The notes: generated from the sequence alone by a model not told the origin. A stretch of DNA of 64,000 bases from Streptacidiphilus sp. 4-A2 (GCA_014284505.1 JAAFYY010000001.1:4774001-4838000), one strand, 5' to 3'; counted from the first letter of the stretch, positions 44,151 to 53,938 are shown. Made by a program: numbers and translations.

Positions 44151-44456
44151 CTAGTCCTTCTTGATGACGGGCGCCGCTTCGGCCAACGCGGGACGAGTCA
44201 CCGGGTGCCCGTCGATCGACTCGTAGGCGGCCTTGCCGCGAGCGAGATGGTCCATCAGGCTGGCCGGACCGCGGAACGGCTCGCCTCCGATGTGCCACCC
44301 GTCGGTGTGCAACTCCTCGATCAGCACCCAGACGACCTCGCGGAAGGCCTCCGACCCCTCGAACCTGACCATGACGTCGGTCAGGGCGGCGGCCATGGCG
44401 TGCTTCTCCTCTTCGGTGAAGACGCCGTCGACGAGCTTGACGTTGACAAAGGGCAT
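44151..44456 (-). CDS. Tautomerase family protein
   Basis: Start at 44456 gives 101 residues, MPFVNVKLVDGVFTEEEKHA, with the catalytic N-terminal Pro (Pro1 after Met removal), then AMAAALTDVMVRFEGSEAF and VWVLIEELHTDGWHIGGEPF, the layout of 4-oxalocrotonate tautomerase-like enzymes. The longer frame to 44720 has no good start. The substrate is unknown. It lies 50 bases right of IS copy 2 and is divergent from the TDT transporter. Confidence 0.85.
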   Translation of the reverse strand: MPFVNVKLVDGVFTEEEKHAMAAALTDVMVRFEGSEAFREVVWVLIEELHTDGWHIGGEPFRGPASLMDHLARGKAAYESIDGHPVTRPALAEAAPVIKKD

Positions 44457-44682
44457 GTGGAGCTCCAGGGGTGAGAGATGTGCCGGATCGCCTCCAGCAT
44501 CAGCTGCACGGGCGAGCGCGGCATCGGTCGAATGACTGCTCTCCGCCGGCGCGAACACGGGAAATCCCGCCGTGACAGTCAAATGACCGATGCGAGGGGT
44601 GGCGCTTCGCTCGACCCTTGAAAGCGGTGGATCCCGCGCAACTGCGCCTACGGGCTGCCGGTAGGACACAAGAGGAGTGAAG

Positions 44683-45678
44683 ATGTCAGCACCACGCGTC
44701 CCGCTGAACTTCTTCGGCATGCCCTTCGGCTTCGCCGGGCTGGCCGGAGCATGGCTGGAGGCAGCCCATCAGGGCCATGCCCCGGTCGCCGTCGGCAACA
44801 CGCTGTGTGCCCTGGCCGGGATCGTCTGGGTGGTGGTCCTGGCCGGCTACTGCCGTTACGCGCTGTCGACCAAGGGTGGCTTCGGTCGTGACCTGTCCGA
44901 CGCGGTGGCCGCGCCCTTCGCCTCATTGGCCGTCGTCACCCCCATGCTGCTGGCCGCTCAGGGCGTCGCTCCGTACGCGGAGACGACCGGAAAGGTTCTG
45001 GTGGACCTCTTCCTCACGCTCACCGTGCTGCTCGGCGGTTGGTTCACCGGGCAGTGGATCTACGGTTCCCTCGAACTCGACCGACTCCACCCGGGCTACT
45101 TCCTGCCCACCGTCGCCGGCGGGCTCGTGGCCTCGGCCAGCGCCGGCGACGTCGGCCAGATCCGGCTTTCCGAGGTGATGCTCGGCCTCGGCCTGATCTG
45201 CTGGCTCATCCTGGGCTCCATGATCATGTTCCGGCTGTTCTTCCGGCCGTCGCTGCCGGGACCGCTGCTGCCCACCCTCGCCATCGAGGTCGCGCCCGCC
45301 GCCGTGGCGAGCCTCGCCTACTTCTCCCTCACCGCCGGCCGCATCGACGCGTTCTCCGCGGCACTGGGCGGATACGGCCTGCTGATGGTGCTCGCCCAGA
45401 TCCGGTTGCTGCCAGTGTTCCTGCGGTTGCCTTTCACTCCCAGTTTCTGGGCCTTCACCTTCTCCTGGGCCGCCGTCGCCAGCGCCGCGCTGCGCTGGAA
45501 CGACTACGGCCGGCCTCCCGGACACCTCGTCTACACCTACCTCCTGCTCGCAGCCGCGACGGTGCTCATCGGCGGCATCGCCGTCCGAACCCTGCTGGCC
45601 GCGAAGCGGGGCCAGCTGTTCCCAGCAACCGCCGTTCCTACCGCCGACCGGCCCAGCCCGGCGCCCGTGGCCGGCTGA
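44683..45678 (+). CDS. TDT-family (TehA/SLAC1-like) transporter
   Basis: 331 residues with ten hydrophobic helices. The start MSAPRVPLNFFGMPFGFAGL at 44683 has GAGGAG 6 bases upstream. NFFGMPFGFAGLAGAW is the first-helix signature of tellurite-resistance/dicarboxylate transporters, with the later Phe-rich helix SFWAFTFSWAAVASAALRWN. It may move an anion or a weak acid. The substrate cannot be read. There is no clear operon partner. Confidence 0.85.
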   Translation: MSAPRVPLNFFGMPFGFAGLAGAWLEAAHQGHAPVAVGNTLCALAGIVWVVVLAGYCRYALSTKGGFGRDLSDAVAAPFASLAVVTPMLLAAQGVAPYAETTGKVLVDLFLTLTVLLGGWFTGQWIYGSLELDRLHPGYFLPTVAGGLVASASAGDVGQIRLSEVMLGLGLICWLILGSMIMFRLFFRPSLPGPLLPTLAIEVAPAAVASLAYFSLTAGRIDAFSAALGGYGLLMVLAQIRLLPVFLRLPFTPSFWAFTFSWAAVASAALRWNDYGRPPGHLVYTYLLLAAATVLIGGIAVRTLLAAKRGQLFPATAVPTADRPSPAPVAG

Positions 45679-45709
45679 GGCCGACCCGACGCAGCGCGGA
45701 CGGTGAGGG

Positions 45710-46858
45710 CTATGCGTCCTGGCGCACCAGCCCCGCGTTCGCGTGGCCTGACAGCGCGTCGCGCAGCGCCGCCCGCGAGCTCACTCCGAGCTTGGGGAAC
45801 AGGTGGTAGAGGTGGGCCCCGACGGTCCGGTGGGACATGAGCAGTCGCTGACCGATCTGCTTGTTCGTCAGCCCGGACGCGGCCATCAGGGCGACCTCCC
45901 TTTCCTGCGCAGTGAGTTCCTGCGCAGTGAGCTCCTGCGCAGTGAGCTGCGTCCGCGCGGTCACGGCCGCCTGGCTGCCCGTGACCGCGGTGCGCCGACC
46001 GCTGAGGGCGGCCCGGGACTGGAGCGGCTCCGCCGCCCGGGGCGGCGCGCTGACCGGCCCCACGGTCGTCGCCCCTGCGAATCGACGGACCCTGCGGTCC
46101 GGCTTCTCCAGGGGCTTTCGCTGCCCCTGTCCGCGGGTGGCCGGCAGTTCCAGGATGGCCCGCGGGTTGCCCCGGGCCTCGGCCATCAGTCGCGTGCGCG
46201 CCTGAACGGCCAGGTCGGGGAAGCGTTGATCCATCAGCTTCGCCGACGCCTGCGGGCTCAACGGGGCCACCGTTCGGCGGGGAAGATCGCGCAGGCCGAA
46301 GATGTCGTGGTCGTAGGACCGTGCCGCGCCCAGGAATCCGACTCTGCTGCCGGTGAGTCTGCGCACGACGAAGCTGATGATGCTGGTGCTGGGCCGGTCG
46401 ACCCAGGGCAGATCGTCGACGATCAGCAGGATCGGGCGTTCGGTGGCCGCATGGCGAAGCAACAGGAGCACCGCAGTGGAGACCACCAGACGGTCGGCGG
46501 CACTGCCCTCGCGCAGGCCGAGGGCGACGGCGATGGCGTCGCGGTGATCGGCACCCAGCCGCTCGATGTGGTCCAGCACCGGGATCAGTGCCTGGTTGAG
46601 GGCGGCGAACCCGAGGTCCGACTCGCACTCGCTGCCTCCCGCACGGAGCACCAGCATGCCCTCGTCCGCGGCGGCCGTCGCGGCGGCGTCCAGCAGGGCG
46701 GTCTTCCCGAGTCCCGCACCGCCGGTGAGAAGCATGGCACCGCCGCCGTTGCGGACCCGGTCGATGAAGTCGCGCAGCAGGCGCAGTTCCTGGTCGCGCC
46801 CCAGCAGGGCGGCCTCGATGGAGCAGTTGCTCGGGTCGGACTCACGGGGCTCGGTCAT
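45710..46858 (-). CDS. Short LuxR/LAL-type ATPase regulator with internal repeat
   Basis: 382 residues, about 40 percent of the usual LAL length. An AAA/STAND ATPase part has Walker A LTGGAGLGKTALLDAAA and Walker B RPILLIVDDLPWVDR, and the C-terminal LuxR HTH is EREVALMAASGLTNKQIGQR, LLMSHRTVGAHLYHLFPKLG. The long TPR-like middle is missing. Between the parts the sequence LTAQELTAQELTAQER is encoded by three 15-bp repeats (about 45912-45956). It is divergent from the full-length LAL at 47254. It may be an internal-deletion derivative or a natural mini-regulator. Confidence 0.82.
   Translation of the reverse strand: MTEPRESDPSNCSIEAALLGRDQELRLLRDFIDRVRNGGGAMLLTGGAGLGKTALLDAAATAAADEGMLVLRAGGSECESDLGFAALNQALIPVLDHIERLGADHRDAIAVALGLREGSAADRLVVSTAVLLLLRHAATERPILLIVDDLPWVDRPSTSIISFVVRRLTGSRVGFLGAARSYDHDIFGLRDLPRRTVAPLSPQASAKLMDQRFPDLAVQARTRLMAEARGNPRAILELPATRGQGQRKPLEKPDRRVRRFAGATTVGPVSAPPRAAEPLQSRAALSGRRTAVTGSQAAVTARTQLTAQELTAQELTAQEREVALMAASGLTNKQIGQRLLMSHRTVGAHLYHLFPKLGVSSRAALRDALSGHANAGLVRQDA
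45912..45956. repeat. Three tandem 15-bp repeats inside the LuxR gene
   Basis: CTGCGCAGTGAGTTC, CTGCGCAGTGAGCTC and CTGCGCAGTGAGCTG in a row. They keep the frame and encode the L-T-A-Q-E repeat just before the HTH of the regulator. Confidence 0.85.
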
Positions 46859-47253
46859 CTGCTCTCCACCATGGGCTAGAACGGTACGTGCACCCTGATC
46901 CGCGGTGACGAACCGCGCCGGATCCCGTTGGCGCCACCTGTCTGAATGCATTTCTGCGGGCCGGTTCTGAGCTCCAGGATCGTGTTCCGTGCGGACCTTC
47001 GCGCCCGTGGACGTCCCGGGCCCGGACCCCTGGTGTTCGGCGCGGTCCGGCGGGAGACCAGTGCATCCCGGCCAGGAGCCGCTGCCCTGCTCCGTGCAGC
47101 ACAGATCACCCTCCGTGACCGAGGTCGGCCAACAGGCGCGCAGCCAGGCGAACTGTTACTGTGACGCGCCCGTGGCTCCGCCCGCCTCTCATCTCCCAAG
47201 AGGACATTTTCGGACGCCCCTGGTTCCCCGGGGAGTCGGAAGAGAGGCGCGAG
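46859..47253. promoter_or_regulatory. Divergent promoter region between two LAL regulators
   Basis: 395 bases without a supported gene; frames here are shadows or low-complexity. It must carry both promoters. I see no clear operator or hairpin. Confidence 0.4.
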
Positions 47254-50019
47254 GTGACCGACTTCGACAGTTCGGCAGGCCCAGCCCTTTCCGCGGACAT
47301 GCGGCTGCGGGGGCGGCGCAGCGAGTGCGAGGTGCTGAGCGGCCTGGTGGAGCAGGCGCGGAGCGGGCGCAGTGCGGTGCTGGTGATCCGCGGTGAGCCC
47401 GGGGTCGGCAAGACGGCGCTGCTGGACCACATGGTGGCGTCGGCGTCGGACCTGCGGCTGGTCCGGGTGGTGGGCGTCGAGTCCGAGATGGAGCTTCCGT
47501 TCGCCGCGCTGCATCAGTTGTGCCTGCCCCTGTTCGACGGTCTCGGTCGGATTCCGGCCCCTCAGCGCTCAGCCCTGGAGATCGCGTTCGGGCAGCGACT
47601 TGGCCCTGTGCCGGACCGCTTCCTGATCGGCCTGGCGGTGCTGAGCCTGCTGTCCGAGACGGCTGGGGACCGTCCGCTGGTGTGCGTGGTGGACGACGCG
47701 CAGTGGCTGGACCAGGCGTCCGCGCAGGCGCTGGCGTTCGCGGCACGGCGTCTGCACGCCGAACCGGTGCTGATGGTCTTCGCCGCGCGCGAGCCCGGCG
47801 CGGACTTCGGTGGACTGCCGCAGCTCCTGCTCAAAGGCCTTCAGGATGCCGATGCGCGTCTGCTGCTGGACTCGGTGATCCGCTGGCCGCTGGACGAGCA
47901 GGTGCGTCAGCGGATCGTGGCCGAAGCCAGGGGGAACCCGCTGGCGCTTGTCGAGCTGCCGCGCGGCATGCGCCGCATCGGCTCGCGGGGGGCTTCGGAC
48001 TGCCGCAGGTACTGCCGCTGCCAGGCCGGATCGAGGAGAGCTTCCGGGAGCGGATCGCGGAACTTCCCGGTCAGACCCGGCTGCTGCTGCAGCTCGTGGC
48101 GGCTGACCCGGTCGGTGACCCGGTCCTGTGTGTGGCGGGCCGCGACGCAACTGGGAATCCCGGTTCAGGCGGCGGAGCCGTTGACCGAGGCCGGCCTGCT
48201 CGTGTTCGGCGCCCGGGTGAGCTTCCGCCATCCGCTGGTGCGCTCGGCGGCCTACCGGTCGGCTTCGCCCAAGGTCCGGAGGGCCGTGCACGGCGCACTG
48301 GCGGAATCCACCGACGCGGACCTCGATCCGGATCGCCGTGCCTGGCACCGGGCCCAGGCGGCTCCTGGCCCCGACGAGGATGTCGCCGACGAACTGGAGC
48401 GCTGTTCGGATCGAGCCCAGTCCCGCGGAGGCATGGCCGCGGCCGCCGCCTTCCTGGAGCGTTCCACGGCGCTGACCCCGGCCCCGGCCCAGCGGGCCCA
48501 GCGGGCGCTCGCCGCGGCCGCGGCCAAGGTCCTGGCAGGAGAGTACGACGCCGCGCAGCAGTTGCTGGACCTGGCACAGGCAGGCCCGCTGGACGAGCCC
48601 CGGTTCGCTCATGCAGACCTCCTGCGCGCGCAACTCGCCTATGCGTCGAACCGTGGCAGCGACGCCCCGCTGCTGCTGCTGCGGGCGGCCGGGAAGCTGG
48701 AGGGGAGCGACCTCGGCCTCGCCCGCGCGACCTACCTGCACGCCGTGAACGCCGCGCTCTTCGCCGGGCGGCTGGCCGTCCCCGGCGGCGGCCCGCTCGA
48801 CGTGGCCCGCGCCGTGCGCGCGGCACCACCGTCGTACCCGCCGCGCGCACCCGACCTGCTGCTGGACGGCCTGGCAGTGCACTACACCGAGGGTTACGCA
48901 GCCGGAGTGCCTATCCTGCGGCGGGCGCTGGCCGCCTTCGGCCGCGGGCTCTCCGAGCAGCAGGAGCCCCGCCTGCTGATGCCGGCGTGGAACGCGGCGC
49001 TGCACCTCTGGGACGTCGACGCGTGGGACAAGCTGTCCGCGTGCCATCTCAGCTGGGCCCGCAATGCCGGTGCCTTGAGCGAACTGCCCCTCGGTCTCAA
49101 CTCCCGAGCCGTCCTGCTGTTGTTCTCCGGCGAACTGACCACCGCGGCAGCGCTGGTCGACGAGGCGCAGGCGGCGACTGAGGTGACCGGAGGCAGTCTG
49201 ACGCCCTACGGCGCTCTGGCCCTTGTCGCGTTGCGAGGCCGCGAGGACGAGGCCCGGGCACTTGTCGACGCCACCAGGGAGGAGGTCGTGCGGCGCGGCG
49301 ACGGCATCGGGATGACCACGGCGGACTGGGCCGACGCGGTGCTGTACAACGGCATCGGCAGCTATCACAAGGCGCTGGCCGCAGCGGAATCGGGCAGCGG
49401 GAACCAGAACGACCTGGGAGTGGCCGCCTGGTCGACGGTCGAACTGATCGAGGCGGCCGCTCGGAGCGGTTCGCCCACGCGCGCTACTGATGCCCTGCGG
49501 CGACTGTCGGAGACCACCACGGCCGCCGGCACCGCATGGGCGCTCGGGCTCGAAGCGCGTTCACGCGCCCTGCTCAGCCGGGGTCAGCATGCCGAGCACC
49601 TCTACCGCGAGGCGGTCGATCAGCTGGCCGCCACCCGGATGCAGCTGGAACTGGCCCGCGCCCACCTGCTCTTCGGCGAGTGGCTGCGCCGCGAGAACCG
49701 ACGCACCGACGCACGCGAACAGCTGCACCGTGCCTACGAGATGCTCTCCGCGATGGGCGCCGAGGGCTTCGCAGAGCGCGCCCGGCGCGAACTCCTCGCC
49801 ACCGGGGCGACGGTGCGCAAACGCCGTGCGGACGCCAGCAACGAACTGACCGCGCAGGAATCCCAGATCGCCAGGCTCGCCCGTGAGGGCCTGACCAATC
49901 CGGAGATCAGCACCCAGCTGTTCATAAGCGCCCGCACCGTCGAGTGGCATCTGCGCAAGGTGTTCGCCAAGCTCGGCATCAGCTCCCGCAAGCAGCTTCG
50001 CACCGCGCTGGGCGGGTAG
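47254..50019 (+). CDS. LuxR/LAL-family regulator, full length, compensating frameshifts
   Basis: About 921 residues. The GTG at 47254 (AGAGAGG upstream) is preferred to GTG 47161. Walker A is GEPGVGKTALLDHMV, Walker B PLVCVVDDAQWLDQAS, followed by STAND sensor motifs (VAEARGNPLALVELPRG), a long TPR-like helical middle, and the LuxR HTH ELTAQESQIARLAREGLTNP, FISARTVEWHLRKVFAKLGI. Between about 47965 and 48135 the main frame reads Arg/Cys-rich sequence, while the next frame reads the family segment FGLPQVLPLPGRIEESFRER; two opposite indels therefore enclose this stretch. Such regulators sense a metabolite or protein and activate nearby genes, perhaps the operon at 50159. Confidence 0.88.
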   Translation: MTDFDSSAGPALSADMRLRGRRSECEVLSGLVEQARSGRSAVLVIRGEPGVGKTALLDHMVASASDLRLVRVVGVESEMELPFAALHQLCLPLFDGLGRIPAPQRSALEIAFGQRLGPVPDRFLIGLAVLSLLSETAGDRPLVCVVDDAQWLDQASAQALAFAARRLHAEPVLMVFAAREPGADFGGLPQLLLKGLQDADARLLLDSVIRWPLDEQVRQRIVAEARGNPLALVELPRGMRRIGSRGASDCRRYCRCQAGSRRASGSGSRNFPVRPGCCCSSWRLTRSVTRSCVWRAATQLGIPVQAAEPLTEAGLLVFGARVSFRHPLVRSAAYRSASPKVRRAVHGALAESTDADLDPDRRAWHRAQAAPGPDEDVADELERCSDRAQSRGGMAAAAAFLERSTALTPAPAQRAQRALAAAAAKVLAGEYDAAQQLLDLAQAGPLDEPRFAHADLLRAQLAYASNRGSDAPLLLLRAAGKLEGSDLGLARATYLHAVNAALFAGRLAVPGGGPLDVARAVRAAPPSYPPRAPDLLLDGLAVHYTEGYAAGVPILRRALAAFGRGLSEQQEPRLLMPAWNAALHLWDVDAWDKLSACHLSWARNAGALSELPLGLNSRAVLLLFSGELTTAAALVDEAQAATEVTGGSLTPYGALALVALRGREDEARALVDATREEVVRRGDGIGMTTADWADAVLYNGIGSYHKALAAAESGSGNQNDLGVAAWSTVELIEAAARSGSPTRATDALRRLSETTTAAGTAWALGLEARSRALLSRGQHAEHLYREAVDQLAATRMQLELARAHLLFGEWLRRENRRTDAREQLHRAYEMLSAMGAEGFAERARRELLATGATVRKRRADASNELTAQESQIARLAREGLTNPEISTQLFISARTVEWHLRKVFAKLGISSRKQLRTALGG

Positions 50020-50158
50020 CGCGCAGGAGCGCCGGTCTCCGGCCAGGGCACCGGCCAGGGTCATCCCCTGGTGCGAGGAGCAGCGCCGCAGCGCCATGGT
50101 GGTTCCAGTGCCTGAGCGCAGCAAGCGTGCCGGCGCCTGCCGAGAGAGCGAGGCCACC

Positions 50159-50957
50159 ATGACCGGTCCGTCCCCCCTGGTCACCAGCAGGCAGTCGGAC
50201 TCCTACCGGCGGGCCACCTTCACCGGTCCGCCCCGCAGCCTCGCCGATTTCGAGACCGTCGCCGCACTACGCGACGTCATGGACTCGCTGGAGGCCGACC
50301 CGACAGTCAAGGTAGTCGTCTTCGACAGCGCCGACGAGGAGTTCTTCATCCCCCACTGCGACGTCGTCGCGACGGCCCGCAGTGCGGGCCGGCCCCAGCG
50401 ATCTGACCGGTTGGTCCGACCTGGTCGCCCGGCTGACCCGGGCGCCGTTCGTCACCATCGCGGAGATCCGCGGTCGGGCGTACGGCTGCGGGAACGAGTT
50501 CGCGCTCGCCTGTGATCTGCGTTTCGCCAGTCAAGAGAGGGCAGTTTTCGCCCAGCCAGAGGTGACTCTCGGTCTGGTGCCCGGAGGCGGATCGATAGAG
50601 GCACTCTCCGTCCTGGCCGGTCGCTCGCGAGCCCTGGAGATCATCCTGGGCGGCGACGACTTCAGCCCCGGCACCGCCGAGCGGTACGGGTGGATCAACC
50701 GCGCGCTCCCGGATGCCGAACTCTCCGGTTTCGTCGACCGCTTCGCCCGCCGCATCGCCGGCTTCGAACGAGCTGCCCTGGTCAGGGCGAAGGCCCAGAT
50801 CAACAAACGGGCCGGGACACCATCGAACGAGGACCTGCTGGAAGCGCGGACGGTCTTCAACGAGTCCACCACCTGGCCCGGCACACAGCGGCGCGTGCGC
50901 CAGGCCCTCGCGCAAGAAGCGCGCCATCCACAGCGACCAGCAAGAGGAGAAGAACCA
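50159..50957 (+). CDS. Enoyl-CoA hydratase/isomerase family protein, one frameshift
   Basis: MTGPSPLVTSRQSDSYRRAT opens the crotonase fold. The first frame runs to KVVVFDSADEEFFIPHCDV. After a shift near 50385 the reading continues IAEIRGRAYGCGNEFALACD, LRFASQERAVFAQPEVTLGL, VPGGGSIEALSVLAGRSRAL, the oxyanion-hole and acid regions of crotonases. The stop of this gene is not visible because the second frame runs on into the cupin gene; another indel near the end, or a true fusion, would explain it. Substrate unknown. Confidence 0.78.
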
Positions 50958-51482
50958 ATGCCGATCGACAGAACAGGACCCGGCGACCCGGGCGGCGACG
51001 CCGCTCCCCCGCTGCCGGCCTTCATGGACGCGGAAGCACAGCAGGCGTACTGGTTCCTCGGCTCACTGGTGCGCTTCCGGGTGACCGGCGAAAGCACCGG
51101 GGGCAGCCTGGCAGTGATGGAGCACCGCAACGAGTACGGCTACGCGCCCCCGGTACACCGGCATGCGAGCGCCGACGAGACGCTGGTCGTCCTTGAAGGA
51201 GAACTGCGCGCCGAACTCGACGGCGCCAGCTACACCGCCGGCGCCGGAGCTGCGGTGTTCCTCCCCGCGGGGCCTGGCGCACTCCTTCCTCATCACCAGC
51301 CTGAGGCGCGCTACCTGAGCCTGCACACCCCCACCACCGGCTTCGAAGCGTTCACCCGCGAGGCCGGCGTCCTGGACGACGGCTCCGGCCGACCCCCGCA
51401 GGTACCGCCGGACCCGCAGGAACTGCGCAGAATCGCGGCACGGTACGACATAGAGATCATCGGACCACCGCCGCGTCTGTGA
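50958..51482 (+). CDS. Cupin-domain protein
   Basis: 174 residues from ATG 50958 (AGAGGAGAAG upstream). A single cupin barrel with metal-ligand motifs APPVHRHASADETLVVLEGE (H-x-H...E) and the second motif around AVFLPAGPGALLPHHQPE. It resembles quercetin-dioxygenase-like small cupins. The function is not known. It is co-directional with the hydratase before it and the oxidoreductase after it (58 bases). Confidence 0.83.
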   Translation: MPIDRTGPGDPGGDAAPPLPAFMDAEAQQAYWFLGSLVRFRVTGESTGGSLAVMEHRNEYGYAPPVHRHASADETLVVLEGELRAELDGASYTAGAGAAVFLPAGPGALLPHHQPEARYLSLHTPTTGFEAFTREAGVLDDGSGRPPQVPPDPQELRRIAARYDIEIIGPPPRL

Positions 51483-51540
51483 GCGGCACCCGACGTCTCT
51501 CCCACTTCTTCCTTCTTCATCAACAACATGCGAGGAAGCC

Positions 51541-52539
51541 ATGCGCGCCCTGGTACTGCGAGAGCTCGACACCCCGCTGGAGCTGGCAGAGATCGCCACA
51601 CCGCAGGCCGGCCCCGGGCAGGTGCTGGTACGGATCCACGCCAGCGGTGTGAACCCCCTGGACACCAAGATCCGCGTGGGGCAGGCCGACCACGCCCACC
51701 GCGTGCTGCCGGCCGTCCCCGGCCTCGATCTGGCCGGCACCGTCGAGGCGGTCGGTGAGGGCGTCGAGCGGTTCACACCGAGCGACGAGGTGTTCGGCAT
51801 GACCGGCGGCGTCGGCGACATCCAGGGATCCCTGGCCGAGTACGCGGCCGTCGACGCCCGCCTCCTCGCCCACAAGCCCAGGAACCTGACGATGAGCCAG
51901 GCAGCCGCCCTGCCTCTGGTGACGATCACCGCATGGGAGGGACTGGTGGACCGGGCAGGCATCCGCGCCGGGCACAAGGTACTGGTCCACGGAGGCGCCG
52001 GAGGCATCGGGCACGTGGCAGTCCAGATCGCCCTCGCCCACAACGCCGAGGTGTTCGCCACCGGAGGCCCGCGGAGCCAGCGGACCATCAAGGAACTGGG
52101 AGCCATCCCGATCGACTACACCGCCACGGACGTGGCGACCTACGTCGCCGACCACACCGGCGGCGAGGGGTTCGACATCGTCTTCGACACCGTCGGCGGC
52201 GCCACCCTCGACGCGTCCTTCGCCGCAGCACGCTTCTACACCGGACACGTCGTCAGCGCCCTCGGCTGGGGCACCCACAACATCGCCCCCCTGTCCTTCC
52301 GCGGCGCCACCTACTCCGGCGTGTTCACCCTGCTGCCGCTGCTCACCGGCCGGGAACGCGCCCACCACGGCGACATCCTGGAACAGGCAGCGGCGATCGC
52401 CGAAGCGGGCCGGCTGACGCCGCGGCTCGACCCCAGGCACTTCACCCTGGAGTCCGCGGCCGAGGCCTACCACGCAGTGACGGGCGGCCACGCCCAAGGC
52501 AAGATCGTCATCGACGTCAGCAACCCGGCCACCGTCTGA
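51541..52539 (+). CDS. NADP-dependent oxidoreductase (zeta-crystallin/quinone reductase type)
   Basis: 332 residues, intact. MDR-superfamily protein without the catalytic zinc ligands: GroES-like N-terminus (VLVRIHASGVNPLDTKIRVG, PAVPGLDLAGTVEAVGEGVE), nucleotide-binding VLVHGGAGGIGHVAVQIALA, and the C-terminal GKIVIDVSN end. It reduces quinones or enones with NADPH. It probably forms an operon with the hydratase and cupin genes, under one of the LAL regulators. Confidence 0.93.
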   Translation: MRALVLRELDTPLELAEIATPQAGPGQVLVRIHASGVNPLDTKIRVGQADHAHRVLPAVPGLDLAGTVEAVGEGVERFTPSDEVFGMTGGVGDIQGSLAEYAAVDARLLAHKPRNLTMSQAAALPLVTITAWEGLVDRAGIRAGHKVLVHGGAGGIGHVAVQIALAHNAEVFATGGPRSQRTIKELGAIPIDYTATDVATYVADHTGGEGFDIVFDTVGGATLDASFAAARFYTGHVVSALGWGTHNIAPLSFRGATYSGVFTLLPLLTGRERAHHGDILEQAAAIAEAGRLTPRLDPRHFTLESAAEAYHAVTGGHAQGKIVIDVSNPATV

Positions 52540-52769
52540 ACCGACGACGTGCTTGCGCTGGTCGGCGCATGCGGCTCGCCGCATTGTGGTGGCTCTGCGG
52601 GGGCCGAGCGCACTCGCGCTGAGAAGCCCGGCCCCCGCATCACCACGAGCGACGGACGCTGTCGGCCTCTTCCATCAGCCCGTCGTCCACGTCGACACCT
52701 CCGTACCGCCGCCACCCGCCCGGCCGAGCCCGACGAACAGCCGATCACCCCACCGCATCGGTCTTCGCT

Positions 52770-52873
52770 TGATGTCTCTCCACGTTGCTCATCAGTCGAT
52801 GCCCCGCAAAATGTGCACCGATTGTGCACCGGCCCCGAAAACAGCCACATACATGCAGGTCAGAGGCATGTTC
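52770..52873. repeat. Imperfect 100-bp direct repeat, copy B
   Basis: ACGTTGCTCAT, the twofold GTGCACC motif, and GCAGGTCAGAGGCATGTTC lie in the same order and spacing as at 41910-42010. The unit at 52843-52873 is nearly identical. The two copies enclose 10.8 kb. Confidence 0.6.
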
Positions 52874-52916
52874 ATACCCTGCTTCAGCACCTGAGTGACC
52901 ATCAACATGCTTCCTG

Positions 52917-52959
52917 AGAGCCCCCGTTGCGTCCGTATCCGGAGCGCAGCGGGGGCTCT
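52917..52959. terminator. Strong terminator hairpin
   Basis: A 15-bp stem, AGAGCCCCCGTTGCG (52917-52931) with CGCAGCGGGGGCTCT (52945-52959), containing one G-T pair and a 13-nt loop. Confidence 0.75.
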
Positions 52960-52984
52960 GGCACGCGTACAGAGGGGGACGCGA

Positions 52985-53938
52985 TCACTCCTTCACCGGC
53001 TCGGGAACCCGCCAGACGATCTGGAAACGCTGGTCGAGCGGAAGGCCGGCGCGGCCCATCGGGCTGATTTGCTTGATGAGGTAGCCGAAGACCTGGTGCT
53101 GCGCCTCTTCCGAGACCTCGTGCCAGGTCTCAGGAGTGACCGTCAACACCTCGCGCAACAATGAGAGATCCGCTTCGGCCCGGAGCATGGCAACACGGTC
53201 CTCCCGGTCCATCGTCTCGTCGGCGTGCATAGCCGCGAAGGAGCGCTGCAGGAGATTGGGCTCGGTGGCAAGACGTTTGAGGAGCCGTTCGCAGCCGTAG
53301 CGGAAGGCCGAGTATGCCTCGGCCGCCTCATGGTCGAAATTTTGGTAGCCGAAGGGAACGCCTTCCTCCGCACCCACGTAGTCGCCCTTGAGGATGCGCA
53401 GCAGCGCCTGCATGGCGAACTCGGCGCCCTCCGATTCGATCATCCGCACGACGGCATGTACCCACTCATCCTCCGTGAAGATGGGTTCATGTGGAACCGC
53501 GAGCGACGGGTCGATCTGGATGGCACCGAACGGATTGATCAGCAGGCCCGCGATGGCCTCCCCGGTCCACTTGCCGTCCTCGGCTCCCCATCCTGAAGAC
53601 AGCGCGAGTTCACGTGCCGTCTTCATAGTGCCTTGCCCGCCGCTTTCGACTGCCCGCCACAACGGCAGGAAGCGTGTTGCTTCACTGTCGGGATCCCGGG
53701 GCGGGTTGACGCATGCCGAGGCGAGCATTGACACGATCGACCGAACCGTCTCCCACCGTGGCACGCGCTGCCCGTTGAGAGTCGTCCGCACGGTCTCATG
53801 GCTGACGGCGGACGGGTAGTCGCCCTGCTTGATGAGTTGGCTGATACTGCGGGCACTGGGTCGGCCGGCCGCACTGTGGAGTTCATCCAGCGCACGTACG
53901 AGATCGCGCTGTGCTTCCATCTGAGGAGATGCATCCAT
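52985..53938 (-). CDS. Large XRE-type regulator
   Basis: 317 residues, intact, from ATG 53938 (MDASPQMEAQRDLVRALDEL). The helix-turn-helix is GRPSARSISQLIKQGDYPSA, VSHETVRTTLNGQRVPRWET, VRSIVSMLA. A long helical C-terminal domain includes DEWVHAVVRMIESEGAEFAM and AADLSLLREVLTVTPETWHE-like segments. The form is that of Streptomyces XRE proteins paired with small or membrane partners. It is divergent from the CXXC protein, with starts about 180 bases apart. Confidence 0.82.
   Translation of the reverse strand: MDASPQMEAQRDLVRALDELHSAAGRPSARSISQLIKQGDYPSAVSHETVRTTLNGQRVPRWETVRSIVSMLASACVNPPRDPDSEATRFLPLWRAVESGGQGTMKTARELALSSGWGAEDGKWTGEAIAGLLINPFGAIQIDPSLAVPHEPIFTEDEWVHAVVRMIESEGAEFAMQALLRILKGDYVGAEEGVPFGYQNFDHEAAEAYSAFRYGCERLLKRLATEPNLLQRSFAAMHADETMDREDRVAMLRAEADLSLLREVLTVTPETWHEVSEEAQHQVFGYLIKQISPMGRAGLPLDQRFQIVWRVPEPVKE

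Larger units (their letters stand above)
52540..52984. other. Intergenic region with direct repeat copy B and terminator
   Basis: 445 bases without a gene. It holds copy B of the 100-bp repeat (52770-52873) and a strong terminator (52917-52959) for the minus-strand XRE gene or for readthrough from the left. Confidence 0.6.

Noticed and set aside
47569..49368. 599-residue minus-strand frame opposite the LAL gene
   Set aside because: Gln/Arg/Gly-rich mirror translation without domain pattern.
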